40,256 bases of DNA, from assembly GCA_012842935.1 (NCBI GenBank), contig DUSC01000211.1, positions 1 to 40,256 of the forward strand. Direction: 5' to 3'. A model generated the notes under the pieces. That model saw nothing but the letters and a program-made list of their open reading frames with translations. It made no database searches and had not been told where the DNA came from. The translations under genes were made by a program, and so were the position numbers. Source of the stretch: Hyphomicrobiales bacterium. Lineage in GTDB: Bacteria > Pseudomonadota > Alphaproteobacteria > Rhizobiales > Rhizobiaceae. Below are positions 28,169-37,629 of the stretch, in pieces; within the stretch, counting starts at the first letter, position 1, and each line of letters starts with the position of its first letter.

Positions 28169-29833
28169 TCAGCCGGTGTAGCCGTAGACCTCGCGCGCCC
28201 GCTCCGGCGTGATCAGCCCATTGCGGATGTCCTCCGCCACCAGGGCTCGGTCCCGCTCCTTCGGATCGCCGAGGCCGCCGCCCGTGCCGGTGACGACGCG
28301 GATGACGTCGCCCGTGTGGGTGGTAAGGCCGGAGACGAAGGAAAAGCGCTTGTCGGTGCCGTCCCTGCCGAGATAGCGGATGTAGTTGGGCGAGCCTTCG
28401 CGGCCTCCGTCGAGTGCCCAGGGCGGGAACTTCGAGCGGGTGTAACCGGCGGTAAGGAAGCCGTTGTCACCGCGGATGCGGTAGTCCATGACGATGCCGC
28501 GCCCCCCGGCGAACTTGCCCTCACCGCCGGGCTCGGTGTTCAGTTCCATGCGGTCGACGTAGAGGCCGTTGCGCGCCTCGTTGATCTCGGCGGGGCAGTT
28601 GTAGGTTTCGCCATGGAAACCGCAGAAGATCGCCGAATTTCCGTCGCGGCCGCGGGATGCGCCCCAGCCGCCGATCTGCGGCTCGATGATCGTGTACTGG
28701 CGGCCGGTGTCGGGGTGAATGCCGCCGATGAAGGTTCCGCACACCGAGGCGAAGTGCCCGGCGGCGAGCCGGTCGGGCATGTGCGGCGCCAGGCAGCGCC
28801 ACATCAGGTCGTAAACACGCAGCTCGATCTCGTAGTAGAAGCCGATCGGCGCCGGCTCCTTGGCGTGGAACACCGAGCCCTCGCGGGTGAGCAGGCGGAT
28901 CGGCCGGAACGAACCCTCGTTGGCCGGCGAGTACGGATCCGTCAATGACTTGAAGATCATCTGGGCCGCGACCATGACCCCGTCGCGGCTGGTGTTGACC
29001 GGATTCGTCGACTGGTCGGGATTGTCGCGCAGGTCGACGGTGAATTCGGTGTCGGAAATCGTGATCTTGACGTTGAAGGTGCGGCCGTCGTCCTGCTCCT
29101 CGGAGAGTTCGAACGTGCCCTTGGGCAGGTTCGCCAACTCCTTCAGCGAGACCTGCTCGCCATAGTCGAGGAACGAGGCCATGGCGTTGGCGAAGGTGCC
29201 GACCCCGTACTTCTCGGCGATCTCGACGAGGCGCCGCGCGCCGATGCGAACCGAGGCGATCGCTGCCCAGACGTCGCCTTCGAGCACGTCGGGCATGCGC
29301 GAATTGACCTTGATGATCTCCATCACCGGGCGGATCGGCTCGCCCCTTGAAATGATCTTGATGGCCGGCAGGCGCAGTCCCTCTTGGAAAATCTCGGTCG
29401 CCTCGCCGGTCAGCGAACCGGGCGCCATGCCGCCGACGTCGGAGTTGTGGGCGATGTTGGCCGTCCAGGCGATGATGCGGTCGCCGGCGAAGACGGGCAT
29501 GGCCACCACGATGTCGTTCAGATGGGTGACGCCGCCGTAATAAGGATCGTTGGTGGCGAAGACGTCGCCGGGCTCGATGTCGCCGGGCTTGCCGAACTTT
29601 GCGACGATCACCTTCACAGCCTTGTCGAGCACGCCGATGAAGGCCGGGATGCCGGCACCCGACGACGCGAGCGCGCCCCTTGCGTCGGTGATGCCGGTGC
29701 CCATGTCGAGCACCTCGTAGATGATCGAGCTCATCGCCGTCTTCTTCATGACGGCGAACATCTCGTCGGCGGTCGCCTGCAGCGAGTTCTGGATGATCTC
29801 CAGCGTGATCGGGTCGTTGGACATGTCGGTCAT
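28169..29833 (-). CDS. Hydantoinase B/oxoprolinase family protein, second HyuB paralog
   Basis: Start MTDMSNDPITLEIIQNSLQATADEMFAVMKKTAMSSIIYEVLDMGTGITDARGALASSGAGIPAFIGVLDKAV; FATNDPYYGGVTHLNDIVVAMPVF; IIEPQIGGWGASRGRDGNSAIFCGFHGETYNCPAEINEARNGLYVD. Confidence 0.92.
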   Translation of the reverse strand: MTDMSNDPITLEIIQNSLQATADEMFAVMKKTAMSSIIYEVLDMGTGITDARGALASSGAGIPAFIGVLDKAVKVIVAKFGKPGDIEPGDVFATNDPYYGGVTHLNDIVVAMPVFAGDRIIAWTANIAHNSDVGGMAPGSLTGEATEIFQEGLRLPAIKIISRGEPIRPVMEIIKVNSRMPDVLEGDVWAAIASVRIGARRLVEIAEKYGVGTFANAMASFLDYGEQVSLKELANLPKGTFELSEEQDDGRTFNVKITISDTEFTVDLRDNPDQSTNPVNTSRDGVMVAAQMIFKSLTDPYSPANEGSFRPIRLLTREGSVFHAKEPAPIGFYYEIELRVYDLMWRCLAPHMPDRLAAGHFASVCGTFIGGIHPDTGRQYTIIEPQIGGWGASRGRDGNSAIFCGFHGETYNCPAEINEARNGLYVDRMELNTEPGGEGKFAGGRGIVMDYRIRGDNGFLTAGYTRSKFPPWALDGGREGSPNYIRYLGRDGTDKRFSFVSGLTTHTGDVIRVVTGTGGGLGDPKERDRALVAEDIRNGLITPERAREVYGYTG

Positions 29834-29843
29834 GACGTTCACC

Positions 29844-31919
29844 TCAGGCCGCGAGATGGATGTGGATGTTGCCGTAGCCGTCGACCTCGACACGGTTGCC
29901 CGGATGGATGACGACGGTCGTGCCCGGATCCTCGACGATCGCCGGGCCGACAAACGTCATGCCCGGCTCGAGTTTCGTGCCGTCGTAGATCGCCGCGCGC
30001 CGGACGCCTTCCAGCGCGTAGTCGACGTCACGATAGCCCTTCAGCGCGACCTCGGCTGCGGCACCGGTCGCCGCGCGCTTCTTCATGGTCAGCTTACCGA
30101 CCTCCGCCGAGGCGACGAGGTGGATGCCGACCATCTCGACGGGGGCGTGGAGCCGGTAGGTGTATTCGCGCTCGTAGGTGTCGTGGAACGCCGCCTCGAT
30201 CTCGGCGAGGCGCGCGTCGGTGACCGCGCCCTCGGCGATCAACACCTCGGTGGTGTGCTCCTGGTTCTGGTAGCGGAACTTGCCGTAGCGCAGGAAGCGG
30301 ATCTTCGCCGGGTCGACACCTTCCGCCGTGAACTGGGCGCGGGCTCGCTCCTCGCTCTCGGCGAAGACCGCCTCGATGCCGGCCGCCGCGCCCTTCTTCA
30401 GGTCGGCCAGCCGCGTGACGAAATAGTCGCGGCGCAGGTCCGACATCATCATGCCCCAGGCCGAGAACACCGAGGCGCCGGCGGGCACGACGACCTTCCT
30501 GACGCCGAGCTCGGCCGCCAGGGCCACCGCGTGCATGGCGCCGCCGCCGCCGAAGGCGACCAGGGTGAAGTCGCGCGGATCATGGCCGCGGTTGAGCGAG
30601 ACCAGCTTCAGCGCGTTGACCATGTTGTTGTTGGCGATGCGGACGATACCGCGCGCCGCCTCGTCGGCATCGACGCCCAGCTTCTCGCCGACCGCCCTGA
30701 TCGCCTTGCCGGCCGCCTCCATGTCGGCGACGATCTCGCCGCCGCAGAAATAGTCGCGGTTGATGCGGCCGAGCCAGAGGTTGGCGTCGGTCGTCGTCGC
30801 CCTGTCGCCGCCGCGGCCGTAGGCGGCCGGGCCGGGCATGGCGCCGGCCGATTGCGGGCCGACGTGGAGCTTGCCGAAATCGTCGACCCAGGCGATCGAG
30901 CCGCCGCCATTGCCGATCTCGACCAGGTCGACCACCGGGACCATGATCGGATAGCCGGCCGAGGTGCGGTCGCGCTCGATCCAGTAATCGGTCTTGATCT
31001 TCACCTCGCCGTTCTCGACCAGCGAACACTTGGCCGTGGTGCCGCCGATATCGAGGGCGAGCACGTTGGGCTCGCCGATCAGCTTGCCGAGCTCGGCCGC
31101 GCCCCAGAAGCCCGACGCGGGACCGGACTCGACCATGGTGATCGGGATCCGCGACACGGACTCGAGCGAATCGACGCCGCAGTTGGACTGCATGATGTAG
31201 GGACTGCCCTTGAAGCCCTTTTCCTTGAGGCCGCCAGCGAGGCGCGACAGGTAGCGCTGCGCGATCGGCTGGACGTAGGCCGAGAGCACCGCGGTGTTGG
31301 TACGCTCGTATTCGCGCCACTCGCGGGTGATCTGGTGAGAAGAAACGACCGAAACGCCCGGCCAAAGGCGCTCGACCTCGGCAAGGGCGGCCTGCTCGTG
31401 GCTGGTGTTGGCGTAGGAGTGCAGGAAGCAGATGGCGATCGCCTCGACGCCCTCCCGGCGGAAATCGTCGAGGATCGCCGGGAGGCCGGAGAGGTCGAGC
31501 GGCTTCAGGACCTCGCCCTTGTAGGAAACGCGGCCTGGCAGCTCGCGGCGCAGGTAGCGCGGCACGAAGGGCTTCGGCTTCTCGTAGTGCAGGTTGAAGA
31601 AGTCGGGACGGTTGCCGCGGGCGATCTCCAGCGTATCGCGGAAACCCTCGGTGGTGATCAGGCCGACCTTGACGCCCTTGCGCTCGGTCAGCGCGTTGAT
31701 GACGACGGTGGTGCCGTGGGCGAGGAAGTCGACGGTCGCCGGGTCGACGCCGCCCTTTTCCAGCACGTTGAGCACGCCCTGCTCGAAGTTCGGCGGCGTG
31801 GTGTCGGATTTCGCCGTGACGATGCGCGACTCGCCCGTCGTCCGGTCGGTCTCGAAGCAGACAAGGTCGGTGAAGGTGCCGCCGACGTCGGTCGCGACAC
31901 GGATCGTCTTGTTCGCCAT
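29844..31919 (-). CDS. Hydantoinase A/oxoprolinase family protein (HyuA-like)
   Basis: RVATDVGGTFTDLVCFETDRTTGESRIVTAKSDTTPPNFEQGVLNVL, DFLAHGTTVVINALTERKGVKVGLITTEGFRDTLEI, VLALDIGGTTAKCSLVENGEVKIKTDY. Confidence 0.94.
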   Translation of the reverse strand: MANKTIRVATDVGGTFTDLVCFETDRTTGESRIVTAKSDTTPPNFEQGVLNVLEKGGVDPATVDFLAHGTTVVINALTERKGVKVGLITTEGFRDTLEIARGNRPDFFNLHYEKPKPFVPRYLRRELPGRVSYKGEVLKPLDLSGLPAILDDFRREGVEAIAICFLHSYANTSHEQAALAEVERLWPGVSVVSSHQITREWREYERTNTAVLSAYVQPIAQRYLSRLAGGLKEKGFKGSPYIMQSNCGVDSLESVSRIPITMVESGPASGFWGAAELGKLIGEPNVLALDIGGTTAKCSLVENGEVKIKTDYWIERDRTSAGYPIMVPVVDLVEIGNGGGSIAWVDDFGKLHVGPQSAGAMPGPAAYGRGGDRATTTDANLWLGRINRDYFCGGEIVADMEAAGKAIRAVGEKLGVDADEAARGIVRIANNNMVNALKLVSLNRGHDPRDFTLVAFGGGGAMHAVALAAELGVRKVVVPAGASVFSAWGMMMSDLRRDYFVTRLADLKKGAAAGIEAVFAESEERARAQFTAEGVDPAKIRFLRYGKFRYQNQEHTTEVLIAEGAVTDARLAEIEAAFHDTYEREYTYRLHAPVEMVGIHLVASAEVGKLTMKKRAATGAAAEVALKGYRDVDYALEGVRRAAIYDGTKLEPGMTFVGPAIVEDPGTTVVIHPGNRVEVDGYGNIHIHLAA

Positions 31920-32422
31920 CACAGGCCTCCCCGGGCGTTGAGTTCGTTGAGCAGAAGGTAGACGGCGCCGGGCAGCTTCAGCGCCTCGGCGGCCTCGACC
32001 CTCTCGGGCGTGTAGTAGCCGGCCTCGTGGAGGCAGTTGATGGTTCCGAGCACGGCGCCGCCGACGACGATCGGCACGTTGATGACGCTCTCGCAGCCGA
32101 GAGACCGGATCAGCTCATGGTCGGAGAAGACGGCAGCGATGCCCTCTATGTCGTTGGCGACGAAAGTGCGCTTCTCGCGGATGACCTGCCGCGACCAGTC
32201 GGTCTCGTTGGCGGGCTTGGTGCCGGAGACGGGATAGGCGTCGGGCATGTTGGAGTAGATGCGGCTGGCGACGCCCTTCTTGCCGTCATGGGCCATGACG
32301 GTGAACAGCTTGACGCCGACGACGTCGCGGGTCAGCGCCCACAGCGCGTCGAACGCCTGCTCGGGCAGTCTGTCGCCGTCCGCGACGGCCCTGGTGAACG
32401 CGGTATAGTCAGGCATTTGCAT
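31919..32422 (-). CDS. Stand-alone GAF domain protein
   Basis: 167 aa; WALTRDVVGVKLFTVMAHDG...FVANDIEGIAAVFSDHELIRSLGCESVINVPIVVGGAVLGTINCLHEAGYYTPERVEAAEAL, a GAF fold with no fused output domain. Confidence 0.82.
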   Translation of the reverse strand: MQMPDYTAFTRAVADGDRLPEQAFDALWALTRDVVGVKLFTVMAHDGKKGVASRIYSNMPDAYPVSGTKPANETDWSRQVIREKRTFVANDIEGIAAVFSDHELIRSLGCESVINVPIVVGGAVLGTINCLHEAGYYTPERVEAAEALKLPGAVYLLLNELNARGGL

Positions 32423-33224
32423 CGGTCTTCTCCATGAGCCGGTTGCGCAGTTCCGCCTCGCCGGCGGTGACGACCGGGACGGCGCCGATCAGCCGGCGCG
32501 TGTAGGGGTGTTTCGGGTCGGCGAAGATCGCCTCGGTCGGCGAGAGCTCGACGAGCCTGCCTTTCTCGAACACGGCGACGCGGGTCGCCACGTTGCGCAC
32601 CACGGACAGGTCGTGCGTGATGAAGATGTAGGTCAGGCCGCGCTTCTCGCGCAGTTCGTTGAGCAGCTTCAGCACGCGCGCCTGGACGAGCACGTCGAGA
32701 GCGGAGGTCGGCTCGTCGAGCACGACCAGCTCCGATTGGCAGGCGAGTGCGCGGGCGATCGCGACGCGCTGGCGCTGCCCGCCGGAAAGCGCGGCCGGCG
32801 AGCGGGTGCGGAAGGCGGCCGGCAGGCCGACCTCCTCGAGAAGCTGGCCGGTGCGCTCGTCGCGGCCGGACCTCTCGCCGATCTCGTGGACGTCGAGGGC
32901 GAGTCTCAGCGAGGCGCCGATCGAGCGGCGCGGGTTGAGCGACGACAGCGGATTCTGCTGCACCAGCTGGATGGCGCGGCGATGGACGAGGTCGCGCCTT
33001 CCCGGCAGGGCACTGCCCTTGAAGGCGATCTCGCCCAACGTCTGCGGATAGATGCCGAGGATCATGTTCGCGACTGTCGACTTGCCCGAGCCGCTTTCGC
33101 CGACGATCGCCAGGCACTCGCCTTCGTCGACGTCGAAGGAGACGCCGTCGACGGCGCGCACCTCGCGGCCTCCGGTATGGAAGGTCTTCGACACGTCGCG
33201 AAGCGAAAGGAAGGGGTGGCTCAT
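32409..33224 (-). CDS. Peptide-type ABC transporter ATP-binding protein (DppF-like)
   Basis: IVGESGSGKSTVANMILGIYPQ, AALSGGQRQRVAIARALACQSELVVLDEPTSALDVLVQARVLKLL, PKHPYTRRLIGAVP. Confidence 0.92.
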   Translation of the reverse strand: MSHPFLSLRDVSKTFHTGGREVRAVDGVSFDVDEGECLAIVGESGSGKSTVANMILGIYPQTLGEIAFKGSALPGRRDLVHRRAIQLVQQNPLSSLNPRRSIGASLRLALDVHEIGERSGRDERTGQLLEEVGLPAAFRTRSPAALSGGQRQRVAIARALACQSELVVLDEPTSALDVLVQARVLKLLNELREKRGLTYIFITHDLSVVRNVATRVAVFEKGRLVELSPTEAIFADPKHPYTRRLIGAVPVVTAGEAELRNRLMEKTDANA

Positions 33225-34114
33225 GCGGGCACCCCTTCCGGTTCGCCGAAGCCCTCGTGGACGACGAGCGGGGCGAAATATTCTTCCGACGCGTCCTCGA
33301 TGTCGGGGATGCCGCCACCGGTGATGCGCGGCACGGCGCTGAGCAACGCACGCGTATAGGGATGACGCGGGTCTTCGAACAGGGCGGCCGTCGGCCCCTG
33401 CTCGGCGATCCGACCCTTGTAGATGACGTAGACGCGGTCGGCGAACTCGCGCACGACGCCGAGATTGTGCGAGATGAACAGCACCGAGGTGCCGTGGCGG
33501 GCGACGAGGTCGCGCATCAGCCCGAGCGTCTGCGCCTGCACGGTGACGTCGAGCGCCGTTCCCGGCTCGTCGGCGATCAACAGCGACGGCTCGTTGGCCA
33601 GCGCCATGGCGATCATGACACGCTGGTTCATGCCGCCGGAGAGCTGAAAGGAATAGGAATCGAGCACCCGCTCGGGCTCGCCGATGGCGACATCGGCGAG
33701 CGCGGCCGCGGCCCTGCGACGCGCCCCGGCGAGGTCGAGGCCCGGCTCGGCGCGCTTCAGCACCTCGTGGAACTGGGTGGCGATCGTGTAGACCGGGTTG
33801 AGCGAGGAGGTCGGATCCTGGAAGATCATCGACATCCGCGTGCCGCGCAGCGCATGGCGCTCGCGCCCGGAAAGGCGCGACAGGTCGCGTCCCTCGAACG
33901 CGACGAGGCCGGAGATGCGGGCACTCTTCAGGTTCTGCAGCAGGCCGAGCACGATGCGCGCCGTGACCGACTTGCCTGAACCGCTTTCGCCGACCAGCGC
34001 GACGCGCTCGCCCCTGGCGATGTGCAGCGAGATGCCGTGGAGGACCTCGATGAGGCCGGAATAGCCGCGGAAGCCGAGACGCAGGTCGCGGATGAGCAGC
34101 GTCGGCGCGGTCAT
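33221..34114 (-). CDS. Peptide-type ABC transporter ATP-binding protein (DppD-like)
   Basis: Start MTAPTLLIRDLRLGF at 34114; ALVGESGSGKSVTARIVLGLL, SGGMNQRVMIAMALANEPSLLIADEPGTALDVTVQAQ, PRHPYTRALLSAVPRI. Confidence 0.92.
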   Translation of the reverse strand: MTAPTLLIRDLRLGFRGYSGLIEVLHGISLHIARGERVALVGESGSGKSVTARIVLGLLQNLKSARISGLVAFEGRDLSRLSGRERHALRGTRMSMIFQDPTSSLNPVYTIATQFHEVLKRAEPGLDLAGARRRAAAALADVAIGEPERVLDSYSFQLSGGMNQRVMIAMALANEPSLLIADEPGTALDVTVQAQTLGLMRDLVARHGTSVLFISHNLGVVREFADRVYVIYKGRIAEQGPTAALFEDPRHPYTRALLSAVPRITGGGIPDIEDASEEYFAPLVVHEGFGEPEGVPA

Positions 34115-34944
34115 TGCTCGGCTCCCAGCACTTCGCGCAGCGCGTCGCCGACGAGATTGAAGCCGAACACCGCGACCAGGATGGCGAGGCCGGGAAAGAC
34201 CGTCAGCCACCAGGAATCGGGCAGGTATTTCGCTCCGTCGGCTACCATCGAGCCGAGGTCCGGCGTCGGCGGCTGGACGCCGAGACCCAGGAAGGAGAGC
34301 GAGGAGGCGATCAGGATGACGAAGCCGAGGTCGAGCGTCATCTTGGTGACGATCGACGGCACGCAGTTGGGCAGGATCTCGCGGAACATGACGTGCAGCC
34401 GCGAGGCGCCGATGATTTCCGCGGCGAGCACGTAGCCCTCCTCCTTCTCGGCGCGCGTCAGGTTGTAGACGAGGCGCGTGTACCAGGGCCACCACATGGC
34501 GGTGACCGCGATCATGCCGTTGGTCAGCGTCGGCTCGAGCACGCCCATCATCGACATGGCGAGCACCAGCGGCGGGATCGACAGGAAGACGTCGGTCAGC
34601 CGCATCAGCAGATACTCGGTCCAGCCGCCGAGATAGCCGGCGAGAAGACCGATGGCGACGCCCACCGGCACGGCGAGCACCAGCACGACGACGCCGAGGA
34701 TGAGCGAGATGCGGTAGGCGTAGACGATGCGGGTGAAGAGATCGCGGCCGACCAGGTCGGTGCCCATGACGTAGGGCCATTCCGGCGCCTTGTTGAAGTT
34801 GGCGAAGTCGACCACGGCGCCGGCATGCGCCGGGAACGGCGTGATGAAGTCGGCGAAGACGGCCGACAGAACGACGACGGCGACGATGACGAGGCCGAGC
34901 AGCGACAGCGGGTTGCGCAGGAGGATCGCGAACGTGCGCTTCAT
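34111..34944 (-). CDS. Peptide-type ABC transporter permease (DppC-like)
   Basis: 277 aa; HAGAVVDFANFNKAPEWPYVMGTDLVGRDLFTRIVYAYRISLILGVV; EEGYVLAAEIIGASRLHVMFREILPNCVPSIVTKMT. Confidence 0.92.
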   Translation of the reverse strand: MKRTFAILLRNPLSLLGLVIVAVVVLSAVFADFITPFPAHAGAVVDFANFNKAPEWPYVMGTDLVGRDLFTRIVYAYRISLILGVVVLVLAVPVGVAIGLLAGYLGGWTEYLLMRLTDVFLSIPPLVLAMSMMGVLEPTLTNGMIAVTAMWWPWYTRLVYNLTRAEKEEGYVLAAEIIGASRLHVMFREILPNCVPSIVTKMTLDLGFVILIASSLSFLGLGVQPPTPDLGSMVADGAKYLPDSWWLTVFPGLAILVAVFGFNLVGDALREVLGAEQ

Positions 34945-35966
34945 GACGCCCTCTGCGAATAGCGGATGCGCGGGTTGATGAAGGCGATCAGCAGGTCGAC
35001 GATCACGTTGACGATGAGGAACATCGCGGAGATGATCAGCACCGTGCCGACGATGGCGTTGAGATCCTTGCGCAGGATGACGGCGACGCCGTATCGCGAC
35101 AGGCCCGGCCAGGCGAAGACCGCCTCGACCAGGAAGGCGTTGCCGAGCATGGCGGCGAAGTCGAGGCCGATGATGGTCAGCGACGGGATCATCGAGGGGC
35201 GGAAAGCGTAGCGGCCGGCGATGCGCCGCTCGGGGAAGCCGTAGGACTGCGCCATCTCGATGTACGGCTTGTCGTAGGTCTCGACCATGTTGGAGCGCGT
35301 CAGTCGCGCCGCCTGGCCGATGCCGGAGAGCGCCAGCGCGAAGGCCGGCAGCACGATGTGCCAGGCGGCGTTGGAGAAGGCGCGCAGGTCGCCGGCGAGC
35401 AGCGTGTCGATCATCAGGAAGCCGGTGACCGTCCGGATCGTCATCGTGTCGGAGATGCGCCCGGCGATCGGGAAGAGGGGCAGGAAATAGGCGAAGGCGA
35501 GCATCAGGATCACCGCCCAGACGAAGGCGGGAGCCGACACGCCGAGCAGGGTGACGAGGCGGACGAGGTTGTCGATCCAGCTGTTGCGGTAGCGCGCGGA
35601 AAGGATGCCGAGCGGCAGGCCAATGACCACCATCATCACGCCGGAGACAAGCACCAGTTCCAGCGTCGCCGGGAGGAACTGGGCGATGTCCGTGGTGACG
35701 GGCCGGTTTGTGTAGAGCGAGACACCGAGATCGCCGCGCAGCAGGTCGGCGACGAACCGGCCGTACTGGACGACGATCGGCTGGTCGAGATTCAACCGCT
35801 CGCGCAGTGCCGCCACCTGATCTGCCGAGGCGTTCGGCCCGAGCGCGATGCGCGCCGGATCGCCGGGGATGACCCGGGCGATGGCGAAGATGAGCATGGA
35901 GACTCCGATCAGAACGACCAAAGACGTCCCAAGCCGCTTCGCGAGGAGGCGGACGACAGGCGGCAT
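34941..35966 (-). CDS. Peptide-type ABC transporter permease (DppB-like)
   Basis: 341 aa; RVIPGDPARIALGPNASADQVAALRERLNLDQPIVVQYGRFVADLLRGDLGVSLYTNRPVTTDI; LVEAVFAWPGLSRYGVAVILRKDLNAIVGTVLI. Confidence 0.92.
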   Translation of the reverse strand: MPPVVRLLAKRLGTSLVVLIGVSMLIFAIARVIPGDPARIALGPNASADQVAALRERLNLDQPIVVQYGRFVADLLRGDLGVSLYTNRPVTTDIAQFLPATLELVLVSGVMMVVIGLPLGILSARYRNSWIDNLVRLVTLLGVSAPAFVWAVILMLAFAYFLPLFPIAGRISDTMTIRTVTGFLMIDTLLAGDLRAFSNAAWHIVLPAFALALSGIGQAARLTRSNMVETYDKPYIEMAQSYGFPERRIAGRYAFRPSMIPSLTIIGLDFAAMLGNAFLVEAVFAWPGLSRYGVAVILRKDLNAIVGTVLIISAMFLIVNVIVDLLIAFINPRIRYSQRAS

Positions 35967-35990
35967 GATGCTTCCCGTGACGGTGGACGG

Positions 35991-36013
35991 GCCGGCGGCT
36001 CGACGCCGCCGGC
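35991..36013 (-). repeat. Intercistronic stem-loop between substrate-binding protein and DppB genes
   Basis: GCCGGCGGC-tcgac-GCCGCCGGC, perfect 9-bp stem with 5-nt loop, 24 nt past the SBP stop, no U-tract. Confidence 0.55.
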
Positions 36014-36036
36014 AGTAAGAGGGTCGGAACTCGCGA

Positions 36037-37629
36037 CTACTCGTTCATCTCCATCAGCCGGAAGCTGAAGCCCATGCCGTTCAGGCTGAAGCCCTTGGAC
36101 GGATCGGACAGCGCCGGCACTGAAACGCGCTTGCTCGCCGCGAAGACGCCGGTCTGGTCGTAGGCATAGATGCTCGGCTGCAGTTCGCGCAGGCGCTTGC
36201 TCACCTCGGTATAGGCGGCGGCGCGCTCCTCCTGCGAGGTCACGGTGCGGCCCTTGTCGAGGAGTTCGTCGACCTTGGAGTCCTTCAGGTATTCCGGCGA
36301 CTGCCAGGTTCCCGCCGCCGATGAGTGGTACATGCCGTAGATCAGCGTGTCCGGATCGCCGGTGACGGCATTGACGAAGACCTGGCTGATGTTCGGCGTG
36401 TTCTCGGGCTTCGTCACCATCTCGGTGAACAGCGCCCACGGCACCTTCTTCACTTCGGACTTGATGCCGATCTCGGCGAAATTGGCCTGCATCAGCAGCG
36501 CGAAGCGCTCTTCCAGCGGCACCTCGCCGATCCACGAAAGTTCGACCGTGAAGTCCTTGTACCGGCACTCGGACAGGTATTTCCTCGCTGCGTCGAGGTC
36601 GCGCTTGTACGCCTCGGAGGCGGGCAGCGAGCCGAGCATGCCGACCGGGAGCGGGCCGGAGGCCGGGCTGCCCTGCGAGACGGTGTCGGTGATCGCCACC
36701 ATCTTGATCGCGGCGTCGTAGTCGAAGGCATTGGCGACCGCGAGGCGGCAGTTCAGATCGTCGAACGGCGGCTTGGCGGTGTTCATCTTGATGTAGAAGC
36801 CGGCGCCGCCCGACTCGGTTAGCAGTTGCGCGCCTTCCGCGGCGAGCGACTTCAGCACTTCCGGCGGCAGCCACTGCGAGGAGATGTCGTGCTCGCCCTG
36901 CGCGATCAGCGTGCGCACGGTCGCCGCCTCGAGGCCGTAGCGGTAGCGCACGACGTCCGGGGCCTTCGCCGGCACGCCGAGGAAGTAGTCGGGATTCTTG
37001 GCCAGCACCGTCTCCTGCTGGGGATTGTGCGAGACCACCTTGTAGGCGCCCGTGCCGGCGCCGTTTGTCGACAGGAAGGCCTGGCCCCAGTCCTTCATCT
37101 CGCCGTCGCCCTCGCCGAGATTGGCCATGACCAGCTTCTTGTCGACGATCGGCAGGCGCAGCAGCGCCGAAAGGAATGGCGAATAGGGAGCGGACAGGGT
37201 GAACCTGACCGTCGAGCCGTCGACGGCTTCGGCGCCCTTCACGCCGGCGAACAGGTAGGAGAGACCCTGCCCGAGCGCCTTCATTCGGTCGAGCGAGAAG
37301 ACGACGTCCTCGGCGGTGAGCGGGTTGCCGCTCTGGAACTTCACGTCGCCGCGGAGCTCGAACGTGTAGGTAGTGCCGTCGGTTTCCCAGCTCTCGGCGA
37401 GATGCGGGACGACGCCGCCGCTGCCCTGGGCGGCGAGCACCAGCGTGTCGTAGACGTTGAACATCAGCACCGAGTCGGCATAGTCGGTCGCCTTGGCCGG
37501 ATCGAGTTCGCCGACGGCGACTTCGTCGACGCGGAGGACGGTTTCGGCGAGCGCGGGGCTGGCGAGATGCGCGGTCAGCGCCGTCCCGGCAAGCAGCGCG
37601 GCAGCTAGCGATTTCATCAAAGGTTTCAT
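36037..37629 (-). CDS. Peptide-type ABC transporter substrate-binding protein (SBP family 5)
   Basis: Start MKPLMKSLAAALLAGTALTAHLASPALAETVLRVD (signal peptide); HLAESWETDGTTYTFELRGDVKFQSGNPLTAEDVVFSLDRMK. Confidence 0.92.
   Translation of the reverse strand: MKPLMKSLAAALLAGTALTAHLASPALAETVLRVDEVAVGELDPAKATDYADSVLMFNVYDTLVLAAQGSGGVVPHLAESWETDGTTYTFELRGDVKFQSGNPLTAEDVVFSLDRMKALGQGLSYLFAGVKGAEAVDGSTVRFTLSAPYSPFLSALLRLPIVDKKLVMANLGEGDGEMKDWGQAFLSTNGAGTGAYKVVSHNPQQETVLAKNPDYFLGVPAKAPDVVRYRYGLEAATVRTLIAQGEHDISSQWLPPEVLKSLAAEGAQLLTESGGAGFYIKMNTAKPPFDDLNCRLAVANAFDYDAAIKMVAITDTVSQGSPASGPLPVGMLGSLPASEAYKRDLDAARKYLSECRYKDFTVELSWIGEVPLEERFALLMQANFAEIGIKSEVKKVPWALFTEMVTKPENTPNISQVFVNAVTGDPDTLIYGMYHSSAAGTWQSPEYLKDSKVDELLDKGRTVTSQEERAAAYTEVSKRLRELQPSIYAYDQTGVFAASKRVSVPALSDPSKGFSLNGMGFSFRLMEMNE

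Noticed and set aside
29721-31961. 746-aa + strand ORF antisense to HyuA
   Set aside because: Shadow ORF from codon-position GC bias; HyuA on the minus strand has unmistakable motifs.
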